This document shows positions 25,893 to 37,689 of a stretch of 64,000 bases of DNA, piece by piece. A program made the translations under genes and the position numbers. The notes under the pieces were generated by a model. That model saw only the letters and a program-made list of their open reading frames with translations. It searched no databases and was not told the origin of the DNA. The stretch's first letter is position 1, and the number at the start of each line of letters is the position of its first letter. This DNA is from Gymnothorax reevesii (taxonomy: Eukaryota; Chordata; Actinopteri; Anguilliformes; Muraenidae): the NCBI GenBank assembly GCA_029721435.1, contig CM056580.1:75789367-75853366 (forward strand), written 5' to 3'.

Positions 25893-26297
25893 ATCCCATC
25901 TTTTTTGAAACGTGTTGATGGCATCAAATTCAAAACAAATTTACTCAGTTTCAACATCTGATCTGTTGCGGCTGTGCTATTTTCAATTCGACAAAGAGTT
26001 TAAATGATTTTCAAATCATTACCTCCTCCAAGGAGGGTGTGTTTAACCTTTGCTTTGCAGGTATGTATGTCATTTTGTTTGTTTGCAGCATCACGAAAAA
26101 AGTTATGGAGAGAATATGACATTTTGAAGGTGTGTCTTGCCCCAAGTTGTGGTACTTGTACATTATAACATTATTCATTTGTGTCGCACAAATGTGACAG
26201 ACAGTTAGGCTTTGGCGCAGGTGTGCACTCTCTGAGTGCTTTGTTTTTTCTTTTACATTTTACGCAGCATTGCAACTTTTTTGGACCTGGGGTTGTA
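25893..26297. mobile_element. Tc1-like family 2, right-end fragment split by a short insertion
   Basis: The sequence from 25893 (CATCTTTTTTGAAACGTGTT) to about 26006 and then from about 26241 to 26297 (TTTTACATTTTACGCAG ... GGGGTTGTA) is the end of the family-2 Tc1 element. Compare the same order at 33340-33547. The 26007-26240 block between them is foreign. Only the terminal part of the Tc1 is present. Confidence 0.7.
26007..26240. repeat. Short dispersed repeat inserted in a Tc1 end
   Basis: It starts ACCTCCTCCAAGGAGGGTGT and ends near GCACTCTCTGAGTGCTTTG, with its own short internal palindromes (CCTCCTCCAAGGAGG and GCACTCTCTGAGTGC). It interrupts the Tc1 family-2 end, so it arrived later. 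It resembles a repeat dispersed in fish genomes; the class is unknown, and a target duplication was not clear. Confidence 0.5.
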
Positions 26298-26789
26298 CAC
26301 TCCTATAATGAGTATGTGTGACAGTCTCTGAGCTCCGTCCTTCTTTCTTGCACTTTGTAATCCCAGTAGCTTTGCTTCGGACGAAGATGAAAAAAGAATC
26401 CTGTCTTCTTGCTTATTGACCCAACTCATATGAAACAACAGTGTGTCCGCTGAGATGCCTGCGTCAATGACCACTCTTCGCCACTCCACTTACCCTCCTT
26501 ATGCAGAAATCAATAACCGCGCTCTTCTGATAGCGCTGGAAACGGCCAAATTTATCTCGCTGACATTTCCCATTCACCACAGATAGATTACAAACACAAG
26601 CGCAGCTACAGAAAGATACTAATCGAGTGGGAAATAAAATAAGTTTACAGAGCTCGTCTATCGCAGTACAGTGAAGGAGGAGGACACGGGAAACTTCCTT
26701 TCTGTAATGTGCCAATAAATCCACCAACTGGTGTTTTTTTTTTTTTTTTTTTGGTGTGACAACCAGGAGACACTAATTTCTGTGACCAC
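26298..26789. other. Intronic DNA with a poly-T run
   Basis: No gene is seen. A run of about 18 T's at 26735-26752 sits just before the next Tc1 fragment and may be the tail of a minus-strand retroelement, but no body was recognised. Confidence 0.4.
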
Positions 26790-27216
26790 AGTGGACGTCA
26801 ATGACTTTGTTTCTCATCTGTTCTTGAATTTCTTCAGATCGCGGCATGATGCGCTGCTTTTTGAGATCTTTTAGCCTACATCCCTTTCTCAGACAGTTTC
26901 TATTTAAGTGATTTCTTGCCTCAATAGGTCAGGCAGTTTTCAGGCCTGGGTGTGGCTAGTGAAATTGAACTCGAAAAATGCGGTTAATCACACTCAATTC
27001 ATACTTTAACAAGGGCGGAAATTTTTTTTTTTTCACATAGGGCCAGGTAGGTATGGATAGCTTTTTTCCTTTAATAAATCAAATCACCATTTAAAAACTG
27101 CATTTGGTATTTACTCAGGTTATCTTTATCTAATATTAAAATTTGTTTGATGATCTCAAACATTTAAGTCTGACAAATATGCAAAAAAGGGAGCAAATCT
27201 TTTTCATAGCAGTGCA
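26790..27216 (-). mobile_element. Tc1-like family 1, copy B, end fragment
   Basis: It shares with copy A the segment GTCAATGAC...CTCATCTGTTCTTGAAT (transposase N-terminus, minus strand), then TTCTATTTAAGTGATTTCTTG and GTGAAATTGAACT, and an uninterrupted terminal repeat to AGTGCA at 27211-27216. This copy shows how the family reads without the TTAA insertion (GCGGTTAATCACAC at about 26980), which supports the insertion call in copy A. The left part of the element is missing. Confidence 0.78.
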
Positions 27217-28445
27217 TGTAGATAGGAAACTGCAGTGGTTAGATGAAAGGGTCTTTGCAATTAAACATACAAGGATTCACACGTGCAGATGTTTTGAGTG
27301 AGGGTTCCTTGACCTCCTGTAGAGCTGTGGTTACAGCCCTCCAGCCTGATGAGCAAATGAGTATCATGGAGACTGATGGCAGTGTCTCTTCTCCAACACC
27401 TGGGAATTCTGTCATTTCCAATTCTGAACCTTCAGCCACAGATGGTGCAGCTAATGACTGAATCTGCAGGCACTGGGAGGACTGGAGGCCATTAATTGAG
27501 TGTCCATGTTAAACATTTTTCACTAATCTGGGGGAAAATGGAGTCTTGATTCTGAACCAAAAAACTGAGAAAAAAAGGGGGAAAAACAAACTTATTTTTA
27601 AATCAGGGCAGGAATCTAATCTCTGACCTCGGCGAGAAAATGTTTGCGGTCATGGAATGAAATAGAGAAACATCCTCCATACACAATTTTGAATTAAGCT
27701 GTGAGACCAAATTCCCTGATCTATCACGTAGTGCAACCCACCATATGCATTATGATCATGTACGATCTTAATTATGAGAGCTTCTGTAAAAATACAGCAC
27801 ACTGTGATTAAAAACAGTGCAGAATCAGTATCTAGGGCAAGCCAGAGAATCCACACACACACACACACACACACAAAAAAATCTCAATGTGCACATCCAG
27901 CCTAACAGCGAATATTAAATATCTTAATGATGTGAATACAGAATTTTAAATATCAAGGCTTCCAGGGCATGATGCCATATTGTTGCCAGTGGCTTGATTA
28001 ATTTTAGTTGCCCTTCTCTCTGCTATGATCCTGAAAGACATTCAACAGAAAATCTTCATTCATAACAGCTTGAAGGAGTGATGGCTGAAAAACCCAGATC
28101 CACTGAACAAGGGAGGAACTGCAAAGGGCCAACAATCATAAGGGCAAAGTGTCAACAGGGAGGCATTCCGTGTTTCCTTGAACATGCACTAATCACCACC
28201 CTCCCAGCTCAACCAATGGAACAGCACTTTATCAAATCTCTGTTGTTTTTGAGATTAAAACACAACATGTTGGATAATCATCCACGGTTAAACTTGACTT
28301 TGTTTACCATCAGCATCTCAGGGATAAATGATAACTGCCTCAAACAAGGGAGACACCAGGAAGTGATTCATTCTAAACACTGATTTTTCACCGCTTTCCC
28401 CAATTCCTTGCATCCCTCCCAGAAATCAATCAAGGTGCACCATCC
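27217..28445. other. Intronic DNA with a small (CA)n tract
   Basis: No coding signal is seen. A (CA)n tract lies at 27851-27875. Small open frames (for example 27243-27461 and 28078-28383, plus) carry no recognisable domain. Confidence 0.45.
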
Positions 28446-29193
28446 TTAGAGGTGCAATTTGTAAATTTTGGCAAGAATTTTAGTTTAGAACATTCAAAAA
28501 TGAGCTATAATTACCAAAAGAATGTGAAGGAATAACAGTTTTGATGTCATGTCATAGACAACTATGTATTGTCTGCTGGAGTTAGCATGATAACCATCAA
28601 ACACTTGACCCGTCTGGCCTGTCTTGTCTCGGAACACAACTCTGTACCTCAAGGACATTAGTTTAATATACTGTCACTATAGTGTGCAAACCGCCCTCAG
28701 TCCAGCACTAAGGGAACAAAAGGTAGCGCTGTCCGGAGGGCTTGTTCACTCGCAACGTTTCTTCTCGACTGGTAAGTAAACAGGTTACAGCTAACTAAGC
28801 TTCTAATGGTTGTTTAATGCAATTAATCTCCTGCTCAACTAACTATAACACAAACGGTTGCGAACACATTCCAAATCACATCAATGTATGATTTCCCTGT
28901 GGCTGTTTTCAGATGAGGTTTTGCCAACAACAGAGCAAAGCAAAATATGATGCAAACTACAGGCTGACGCCACACGTGAAGGTTATAAGATAATGCTGTA
29001 GTGTTATCTTGACCAGCTCACAGTTTCAGTAGTTTGGTGAAATTTAGCATATTCTTGCCCTGCTTTTTTCATAACCGATAACTGTAAAGTTAAACTGCAT
29101 GAACCCAGCATTCGATTGACTGAGCTTTCTGGTGAAATGCTATCCTCCCTTGTTTTAAGCAAGTGGCACAATCTTAAAAAATTGCAAATTTAA
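28446..29193. mobile_element. Candidate TTAA-type MITE, about 750 bp
   Basis: The left end reads TTAG-AGGTGCAATTTGTAAATTTT at 28446. The right end, read in reverse, is TTAA-ATTTGCAATTTTTTAAG at 29193. Each is TTAA or one change from it, followed by related inverted ends. The interior has no coding signal. The inverted similarity is imperfect, so this is tentative. Confidence 0.38.
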
Positions 29194-31628
29194 GGAGATT
29201 CCAATCCATGAAATAAGTTGAGAGAAAAGAATATAGGTTTCCCCAAAGCAAGAAAAGTAGAGACCATCTGCTGCGGAAGTGCTTTTCTTAGAAAGCATGA
29301 TGTATAAATGATTGACCGGCGGATTGACCCCATATGTTTAGGCATCTGCCACACCACTAACTGCCAGTAACCGACGTTACTTTGAAATGACACTTGAAGG
29401 AGCAAGGATGTTCCCTTTGGTTAATTCATGTTTCCTCCGGCCCTTCCGGATTATCTCCTCTATCTCACTTTTCTTTCCCCTCTCCCCAATGGGCGGAGCT
29501 GAGGGAAAAAAAGGTAGGAAGGCGGGGAGGAAGTGAAAATTAGTTCCTGGAATGAACCCCATTCTGTAACAGATGGAAATGCGCAAAGACCAAGAATGAT
29601 GAGGACAAGGCCATACAAAAGTGCGTATATATCGGTACATAAGATACCAATGGTAAGAATTACTCATTACTCCTAAAACAATAGACAAATGGTAAACTGG
29701 AAACCTACACACACACAAATATATGCAAGCATGCTCACGCACTCTCAACCTCATTACCAAAGGTCATCACTCCTCCGCCCTCGCTCAGAAGGCTTCCAGC
29801 CAGTCACTGTTTTGCATTTTTCTCCGTCCTTTTCTTGTCCTGTTTTTATCCAGCCATAGCCACATCAGTGGAACATAAACTTTCTATGGAGCTCTCAGCT
29901 CTTCTTTTTTGGGTCAATTATCACCTGGGGCAGGCTGTCAGTGGACACTAATGCGCAAGGAAAGGGTGACGTAGCACGGCTCTTTCATGGGCTCGCCCTT
30001 GATAGCGCATCCCTGTCATTTGAAATGACATGATAAAAGAGAACAGGCCCGTGTCCCTCAAACACACACCCTGAGAGGCAACTGCCCAGGCTTCGGCCCA
30101 AGGTTACAATGGGTTAAAAAGGTCTCTTATGAAAATGTCCCGCAACAATGGCATAGAGAGAGATGTTTTGCATTTGCTCCATTCATTAGTCTGATGTAAT
30201 GCATTACACATATGCATACACGCATCAACGCACACATGCACACAGCACAGGGCTCAAAAGACTAATATTTTTCTCACAATTAATTCATTATAATGGCAAA
30301 GAATGTAGAACAAGGTCAGTTTATGAGGGCAGAAAATACTCATGAGATTAAAAGATGAATAAGATTATGCAAATCTGAAATGTCCTCTGAGGTAGATCAG
30401 TCTTGGCATTTCGCACAAATTAGTTTCAATGTCCCATCTAAACAACACATCTCAACACCATTAATTTTAAATTATTCTTACAGTGTGAACACCTTTGTTA
30501 ATTAGGCACACCTAAAGTAAATCTGCATTGATTCTGACTTACACCGTTCACAAACAAGGCTGACAAGAAAAAATGAAATGAGTTAAAATTTTAATTAGGA
30601 CGTGAACTATGTCACGCATACTCAAGACAGTTTATTTAAAGAATAAATGATGGGCATTTTTTGTCGCAACATCAGGTCCGTTATAATCAATAGTGATAAT
30701 GGAGGCATAAATTTGACATTTTAGAATTTATAGAGGAAATGCAAGCTACATTTGATTCCCTAAATAAATACATCAGTGTCACAATGGCGTATGTTTTACA
30801 GATACATCACTCTCGCCTTTTGAAATTAGAGCATGCATTTTGTATGCCCAATGAAGCATGATAGCGTGCCAGTCCCAATGAATTAAGCAAAAGGATTGCA
30901 TAACGGGACTCAAAATACCACAAAATACAGTAAATACCATTACTGAATCCTGCATATTGGAAGGCTCGCTGGGGGACCATGCCAGATTACAGAGTTATTA
31001 ATCTTACTCTTGCACATGTCTTTTAGAACCATGGGCATTGGTGATACGGATTGCTTTAGGTGATCCCTGTGGCCTGTGGGTCCTGATGAGTCTCACCTTG
31101 CTGAGGTGTTTTTTTAAGATCACACTGTATATTGTCCATCTGATTCAATCTGTAACACAGTCTTCAACAGTACACTACAAAATAAATATAAACAGAGCTA
31201 CTCGCGCAATTATCTATGCAGTGGGGCAAAAACGAAATGCTGAAATAAATCATTCACTCCAAGGGAGACGTTCTTGCCAATATCTTACACACATACAGAC
31301 CAAAGGTTAATTTTTCGGGTGATGCATCTATTAATAATCGTTGTTAATAACACAGTCTCAGGTGTTCAGCCGCAGTGTGAATTCCAAATAAAGTGATAGT
31401 GCTTTTTGCTGCGAGAGCGCTTTAGTATCTGGCCTTCAGTATTCTCCGTGCCGCAAATTTGTCTTCCGATTCTAGTGGTAGCAGCTGCCATAGTTCACAA
31501 TGGTGGCCAACTTTATCCTGCCCTGAGGTCTCAAGAGCTGTAATTAAATCTAAATTTGCCGCCCACAGATAGGTCAAAACTGGCTTCACAAGCAGAGACA
31601 AGCTGGTTAGCCTTCCCCAGAAGACATT
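29194..31628. other. Intronic DNA, nothing recognised
   Basis: No coding region or clear repeat was identified. The 127-codon minus-strand frame at 29377-29760 has no domain and no splice context, and is read as chance. Confidence 0.45.
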
Positions 31629-31904
31629 TACGACCCCATTTCCAAAAATGCTGGGATGCGGTGTAAGGTGTAAATAAAACACATTTCAATGATTTGTAAA
31701 TCATTTAAACTCTGTATTTGAGTGGAAGCAGTGCAAAGAAAACAAAACAGATGTTGAAAATGAGAAATGTTTTTTTTAAGATCTGCTCATTTTGAATTTA
31801 ATGTCAGCTGCAAGTTTCAAAAAAGTAGGAGGATGGGGCAACAGAAGACTAAAATTAGGATAATGCAAATAAATACACCTAGTGGAACAGCTAATTAGGT
31901 TAAT

Positions 31905-32289
31905 TGAGCCCCTCAGAACAACAGTGGTCTAACTCCTATTTTCTAATTTTCCGGGTTAGATCCATATTTTCATGCTAAAGGTAAATTCTCTTCATGCTAT
32001 AATGGCCCAGAAGATTTTTAGTTCCAACTCTGAAATAAAGATAGTAGTGCAAGAGTGGTCTAACTCCCAAATTCTTAGTTTTTAAGCAAAACATGCAAAA
32101 ATAACAAAAATCGTCAACGTTGACAACAAAATACTTTCTGACCATGAAAGCTAAGATTCAAAGGATGTCACTTCAAGACAGGTCTAAATGCTCACTGGCA
32201 TGCTAAATTTGACCACATCGAAACTTTGGAAGCTGTTTTCTCAAAATGATAAAAGATGGAGTTAGACCACTATTGTTCTGAGGGGCTCA
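31905..32289. mobile_element. MITE-like element with 32-bp inverted ends, inside the Tc1 copy
   Basis: The left end is TGAGCCCCTCAGAACAACAG followed by TGGTCTAACTCC. The right end is the reverse complement with a single change (C to T), giving 32-bp terminal inverted repeats. Interior GTGGTCTAACTCCCA occurs once more near 32053. No open frame is seen. A target duplication of 2-3 bp (TT or a variant of ATT) is possible but not clear, so the superfamily is left open. Confidence 0.8.
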
Positions 32290-32519
32290 GTTGGTAACAG
32301 ATCAGTAACATGATTGGATATAAAACGAGCATCCAACAGAGCCTCTTCAGAGGTAAAGATGACAAGGGCTTCACCACTGCATGAAAGACTGAATAACAAT
32401 TTAAGAAAAATGTTTCTCAATGTAAAATTGCAAAGAATTTGGAGATTTCAGCATCTGTGGTGCATAATATCATTGGAATCCGAAGAAATTTCTGGGACAA
32501 GGCTGAAAACCAATACTGA

Positions 32520-33125
32520 ATAGTTGTGATCTTCAGGCCCTCAGGCAGCAGTGAAATAATAACAGGATTCAGTAGTCAAAATCACTGCACAGGCTCAGGA
32601 ACACTCCCGAAAACTGCCGTCAGTGACCACAGTTCATCACTGCATACACGAATGCAGATTAAAACTCTACCATGTAAAGAGAAAAAGATACATGAACTCG
32701 ATCCAGAAATGCTGTCGTCTTCTCTGGGCCCAGGCTCATTTAGGATTGACAGGAGGCAAAGTGAAAAACTGTGCCAGGGTCTGATCAATCAAAATGTGAT
32801 TTATTTATTTTTTGGAATTTTATTTTTCCAGGCCAAAAAGGAAGCTTATCATTTGGCTCATTATCAGTGCACAGTTCAAAAGCCCGCAACCATTAGTATG
32901 GGGGTGTATTACAGCAAATAGCAAGAGTAACTTGCATATCTTTGAGAAAACTATTAATGTTGAATGAAATGCACAGATTTTGGAGCAACATATGCTGCCA
33001 TCCAGATGTGTTTTTCAGGGAAGGCCTTGCTTATTTCAGCAAGACAACCCTGAACACCACTCTCTGCATGCATTACAACAACATGACTCCATATTAAAAG
33101 AGTCTGTGTGCTAACCTGGCCTTCC
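32520..33125 (+). pseudogene. Tc1-like transposase remnant (family 2, third copy)
   Basis: Scattered pieces in several frames match the family-2 transposase: an LPCKEKK-like basic segment, LDPEM, a TVQKPATISMG piece (about 32868-32900) equivalent to the conserved [10 protein letters not shown], and FQQDN (about 33036-33050) holding the second catalytic Asp. The first catalytic Asp region near 32790 is unreadable (a T-rich replacement). It is more decayed than the copy at 16950 and cannot encode a product. Confidence 0.65.
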
Positions 33126-33547
33126 AGCAGTCTAGACCTGTCAAATACTTAAAATATTCGGTGCATCATGAAACAATGACTTAGGAGGCAAAGCTGAAAA
33201 CCCTACATTAAGCAAGAAGGGGACACCATTTTGCCTTTCATAACTACAACAGCTGTTGTGCACAGTTCCCAAACACTTAGAGAGTGATGTTAAAAGAAGA
33301 AGTGATACAACACACCACAGAGGTGGTAAACATGCCCCCATCCCAAATTTTTTGAAACATTTTTCTGACAACAAATTCAGACAGAGCAAATATGTTTCAA
33401 AAAAGGATAAAATTTTGCAGTTTCAAAATCTGATTTGTTGTCTTCGTGCTATTTTCAATGAAATATAGAGTATAAATGATTTGCAAATCATTCTGTTTTT
33501 ATTTACATTTTACAGAGGATACAGACTTTCTTGGAAACAGGGTTGTA

Positions 33548-35058
33548 ATTGGCAACATGAGAAATATCTGTATCGGCTGTCTCTCCTGTCCATTACTGGT
33601 CTCTCTCTCTCTCTCTCTCTCTCTCTAGTGCTCTGCCCTGAGGCAGGTCCAATCCTACAGCATCCGCTCCACTGCCTGCCTCTTAACGCGTTCGTAAGAG
33701 GCGCCATCCTTAACCATGTCAAGCAACCAGTACTGGTAAAAATGGACATTTATAATCCTAGCTAGCCAGAACCTTGCCAAATGAACAATGTAAGCAATAT
33801 GTGTAACAGAGAGTAGCAAGCTGTGTAGTCAACAAATGTGCAATGAATTAAAAACTCATATTTCAGACGAGGCAATTTCATACCTTTCCTTTTTAAAAAT
33901 ATATATTTTTTTTATCATAAAGTGAACAGACTTTTATTATAAGTGCATTAGAGAATTTCCACTTAACTGAACTCTAGGAGCACTGCCACTCTAAGAAGAC
34001 AGTTCGCTGAAGAAGCAGCAAATGCCCAGAGATGGCCGGGCTCTGCCAGCCATTATTTTTTTTACAAACAGCCTTCTGCAGAGTATGTGTATATATAGCC
34101 TGATGTCAAGCATTTTCTAATGAACACCAAGTTGCACTTGACCCTGCTTCCCATGAAAACATACACATAATCCAGAGATTTGTCCTTGGCTAGAAAGAAC
34201 TTGACAAACTCAGGCCAAATTTGAATTCTATGCAGGACAGAGGACAATCTCTTAAATAAAAAGCCAAAACCACCATTGCAGCAGAACAGACAGTAATGAG
34301 AAACACAGAGCTTCCCTGTTACTAATAACCAATACTTCAGGCTAAGAGTGTTCCCAGTGACCAGCAGTCCATAAATGAGCTCATTTTCAGACATTTTTAA
34401 AATACAATGGTTTACGTGATGCACACGGTCTTCACTTGACTTGGTGGATCCAACTATGAAACGTGTTTACGTACAAAAGTTTTCCAAATTAGTCTCCAGT
34501 CTATGTGGTTATATCTGTCACGAATGTCTGTTGGTTTTCAATCAGAGGGACTGAAGATTGGTCTTCAGTATTGATTTTCAGTCTCATCCTTTAGCCAGAG
34601 AATTTTCCCTGAATCTTTTACTAGTATTATGCACTGTTCAGGATGCAGTTTGGCTGTTTTAAGGCAGTTGGGTTTCTTAATCATGCAGTTTTTAGCAAAG
34701 TGGCGAGCCTCCATACTTCGCTGCCTGTGATGCTTTTAGAATGAAGCATGACAGAGTTACATGTTCAACACCAGTGCACTCATTTTTAGCACTCAAACAC
34801 TTTCTGCATTTTCTGTTGCCCCCATAATTTTTTTTTCAAATGTGTTGCAGACATCAAATTAAAAGTGTTCATGCATTTTCAAAAAAGCGTTAATAGATAA
34901 AACACTACAATTTAGTATTAGTCAAAGACGATTAACATATCATTGCTTTCTTTTCTTACTTCCATTATCCACACTGTCCCAACTTCTTCTTTTTTTCAAA
35001 AATTTGGTAGTACGTATTTGTATAAAGTCTGCTTATACATAGATGAGCAATACACATT
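33548..35058. other. Intronic DNA, nothing further recognised
   Basis: Apart from the CT tract, no coding region or clear repeat. The 120-codon minus-strand frame at 34062-34424 has no recognisable domain. Confidence 0.45.
33600..33628. repeat. (CT)n microsatellite
   Basis: Uninterrupted CT dinucleotide tract, about 28 bp. Confidence 0.93.
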
Positions 35059-37143
35059 TCAGGGCTCCAAAGTAACTTTTTTACTTGGTACCGCTGCGCT
35101 CCCAAGTTCAAAAAGTTAGGAGTGCAAGCAGAAATTTAGGAGCGGACATACCAAAATCTTGGAAGCACCTATATTTCGGCAATAAACAGTTATGTCCAGA
35201 TGTTATATATTTGGCATAACTGTTTATTGCAGTTTTTTAAATAACAACAATATGACACTCCACAATAACAATACAATTGTCTCCAACTACTGAAAGTTAT
35301 TAAACAATATGAGAGTCTTGAGATCACTGATTAACAAAAGTTTTCACTACATTGGCTTTATGCCATATCCTGAGGTCAGGGTTCAAAATTGAGTTTCCTG
35401 GCTCTCTGCCCTTCTATCCATCTCCTCACTGCCTGTGAGGCATCAAAAATGTCCAGAGGACCCTCCACACTGATCTGAATCAAATCTTCAGTTGTATCAG
35501 GGTTAAATGCAGATCTGACATTAAGTTGTAAAGTCTTTGTTTTTGCCTTAATATTGCAATATGAATCAGTCTACAGAGGTAACTTTGTTATTTGTTAGCT
35601 TATTATGACATAAGCAGATGTTATAATGAGTTAGATACGTTTGTTCTAAGACATATGCCACACGCCATTATCATCTAAATTCTGAATTTTCAGGAAAACC
35701 CAGTGTGTACATGCAAATGTATAAATGCTTACAGGTTGAAAGGTGCGAGGAAAAAATAATAATTTTATGATATTTGCAGATAGGCTACTTGAGATATGAG
35801 CGAAGAAACCGAGATGTAGATTTTATGTCTGCGCAAGAGCAGGACTGTGGAGCAGCATAATTTGATAGGTAGTAAAATTTGACAGAGCACCAGACCTACT
35901 TGTTGACGCACATCTGTCACAGCATTTTCTGTTTCGCGCTTTTTCCATGTATGAAGAAACTTTCACGTTTTAAGTGTTTGGACCCAGTAGCTAACAAGTT
36001 GTTATCTGTGAGATCCGGGCCATACTTATTTCAATGAACACGGTGCATTTCACCTTCTTTAAACCTCAGCCATTCAAAATTTCGAAGCCAATCTTTGTGA
36101 AAACTTTTTTCACCGCCGGTTCACCTGACTCATCATCGTTATGATTCTCAGTTTCAGTAACTTTTGTTACCAACTCAATTTTTTGAACATTAACAGAATC
36201 AAAAAATAGGCCCAAGGGTCCTCTAGCTTACCGGCAAGCAATCTTATAGTGATGATAAAAGTTATGAAACTTTCATGTGAAGTTTGACCAGTTCACATAC
36301 ATTAATAAGACCCCCTGAAATACCCAATCCTAAGCTCAGAGGCAGATTTGGTGACACAGGTAACTAAAAATTCAATATGTCAATTATGAGCTTTAAAGGT
36401 CACAGAGGATCAAGTTGAGGTAAGCAAATGGACTTCATATATGACTTTCTAAATGTCTCTATGCAAACCTTGGCTCCATCTGAGACCATTTTGGTGAGAC
36501 AAGTCAGGGTAATTTCACTGCTGAGTTTGACCCTCAAAGGTCACTGACAGTCAAGTTAAATGCCACCAAATGAAAGTTCATATGTGACTAGGCTCCATTT
36601 ATGACCATTTTTGTGATACAAGTCATTGAATTTTCACGAGGTCACATCTGATCTCATGACACATGGTTATATTTAGCTCATATCACAATGACCCATCCCT
36701 CATCCATCTCTCTGTTCAACCAATGACCAATGAGCTACAGTGTCATTGTACTTCACATTATTAGTGGTACAGTGCACCACTTTATTTTCAGCCATCAAAA
36801 CAGTTTTTGCCACATGTTTCTGGTCACTTCTGCGACGGGGGACACAAGGCCTTCAGGCTAGCAGGCCATTTTTCTGAATGGTCAACTCAAGGGAACACAC
36901 TGTGTGCGCTCCATTCTTACACTGGTAGGCCCGGCTGTGGTATGTCCAGTAGATGCATGCACAGCTCCGAAACACACGGCCATCCCTATTCAAGCTGCAG
37001 CAGCTATTTGCAAGCCTACTGACAACTATATGTACAGGAAAAGGAGTGTTTAGTTGGGGGGAAAGCGGTTGCACAAGTGCAACTATTTTAATTGTTAATT
37101 TTAGTCGCATATGCAACCAAAACAGTTACAATTTCGAGCCCTG
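35059..37143. mobile_element. Candidate composite repeat with CAGGGCTC ends
   Basis: CAGGGCTCCAAAGTAAC at about 35060 and the reverse complement of CAGGGCTCGAAATTGTAAC ending near 37143 are inverted and similar over about 20 bp. They could be the ends of a 2.1-kb non-autonomous transposon. No matching target duplication was found and the interior holds a separate repeat (36200-36665), so this is tentative. Confidence 0.33.
36200..36665. repeat. Short copy of the AGGTCA-rich repeat found at 56246
   Basis: AATAGGCCCAAGGGTCCTCT followed by AGCTTACCGGCAAGCAATCT matches the start of the array at 56260. It continues with the same unit text (AGTTTGACC, AAAGGTCAC, TCAAGTT, GAAAGTTCATATGTGAC). About three units. 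Confidence 0.75.
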
Positions 37144-37532
37144 TATTTTCATTTTTGGATTGAATAAAATCTTACTTTTGTTTAAGTTCACTAGGCAAAC
37201 TAATCGGTTCACTACAAAAACAAAAACTTCCTGAACCATTGTTGTTTCTCTTTGTTGTCATAGGTCAGGCGTATTGCCATACATAGGTTCACATGGGGCT
37301 GGACGCAATATAATCCAAAGTCACAAAGCAAAGCACAGACCAAATACCAAATAAAATCCTCGCACACCTTTTGGCCCATTGGATGAGGGTCAGGATACAG
37401 CGAGCAAACACTCTGGCACAAACAGTTTATTAAGTGAGTAATGAAACGATCATTGAACGATCCCCCATAAGATCTCCACGCTGCAAAAACTCATAGGCAC
37501 ACAATCACAAACAGAAGCAGACAAAAGTGCAC

Positions 37533-37689
37533 CTTTGCCATTGATGGCAGGCGGCTCCCCCAGCAGTAACTTCAGCCTCTTGGCATGGATCTTGCCCTGG
37601 TAGTGGGACTGCGCCACCACCGCTGAGGTAAAGGACATGTTGCACAGTGTGCAGCACTTGTTCTTATCCACATCTCCCTCATCAGTGCC
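37533..37689 (-). CDS. ZMAT4: ZMAT4 internal exon, matrin-type zinc finger (second finger of the protein)
   Basis: This 157-bp exon encodes [14 protein letters not shown] and a full C-x2-C-x12-H-x5-H finger (Cys-Thr-Leu-Cys through Tyr-Gln-Gly-Lys-Ile-His), then [10 protein letters not shown], residues characteristic of vertebrate ZMAT4. The acceptor is a pyrimidine-rich tract ending CAACAG before 37689 (minus strand). The first codon is complete (phase 0). The donor is GTGCAC at 37532-37527, leaving one G of a split codon. Joined to the exon at 3728-3949, that codon is Glu, so the frame is kept. The family is a small nuclear zinc-finger protein. Exons for the first finger and the start codon were not seen up to 64000 and probably lie to the right. 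Confidence 0.93.

Larger units (their letters stand above)
31629..33547 (+). mobile_element. Tc1-like family 2, third copy, split by a MITE-like element
   Basis: The left end is TACGACCCCATTTCC at 31629 and the right end, reversed, is TACAACCCTGTTTCC ending at 33547. Both arms share GTGTAAATAAAA / ATGTAAATAAAA and ATGATTTGTAAATCATT / ATGATTTGCAAATCATT in inverted order. TA lies at both ends. Without the 385-bp insertion at 31905-32289 it is about 1.53 kb, the usual Tc1 size. Confidence 0.82.
3950..37532 (-). other. ZMAT4: ZMAT4 intron, complete (33.6 kb), phase 1
   Basis: This intron lies between two recognised ZMAT4 exons. On the minus strand it opens with GTGCAC at 37532-37527 and closes with CATATAG just before 3949. 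It is filled with mobile elements (LINE, several Tc1 copies, a TTAA element, MITEs) listed separately. Large introns are usual for this gene in vertebrates. Conserved enhancers could be present, but single-sequence reading cannot identify them. Confidence 0.88.

Noticed and set aside
29377..29760. 127-codon minus-strand open frame
   Set aside because: No recognisable residues, and it crosses CA-rich low-complexity sequence. Read as chance.
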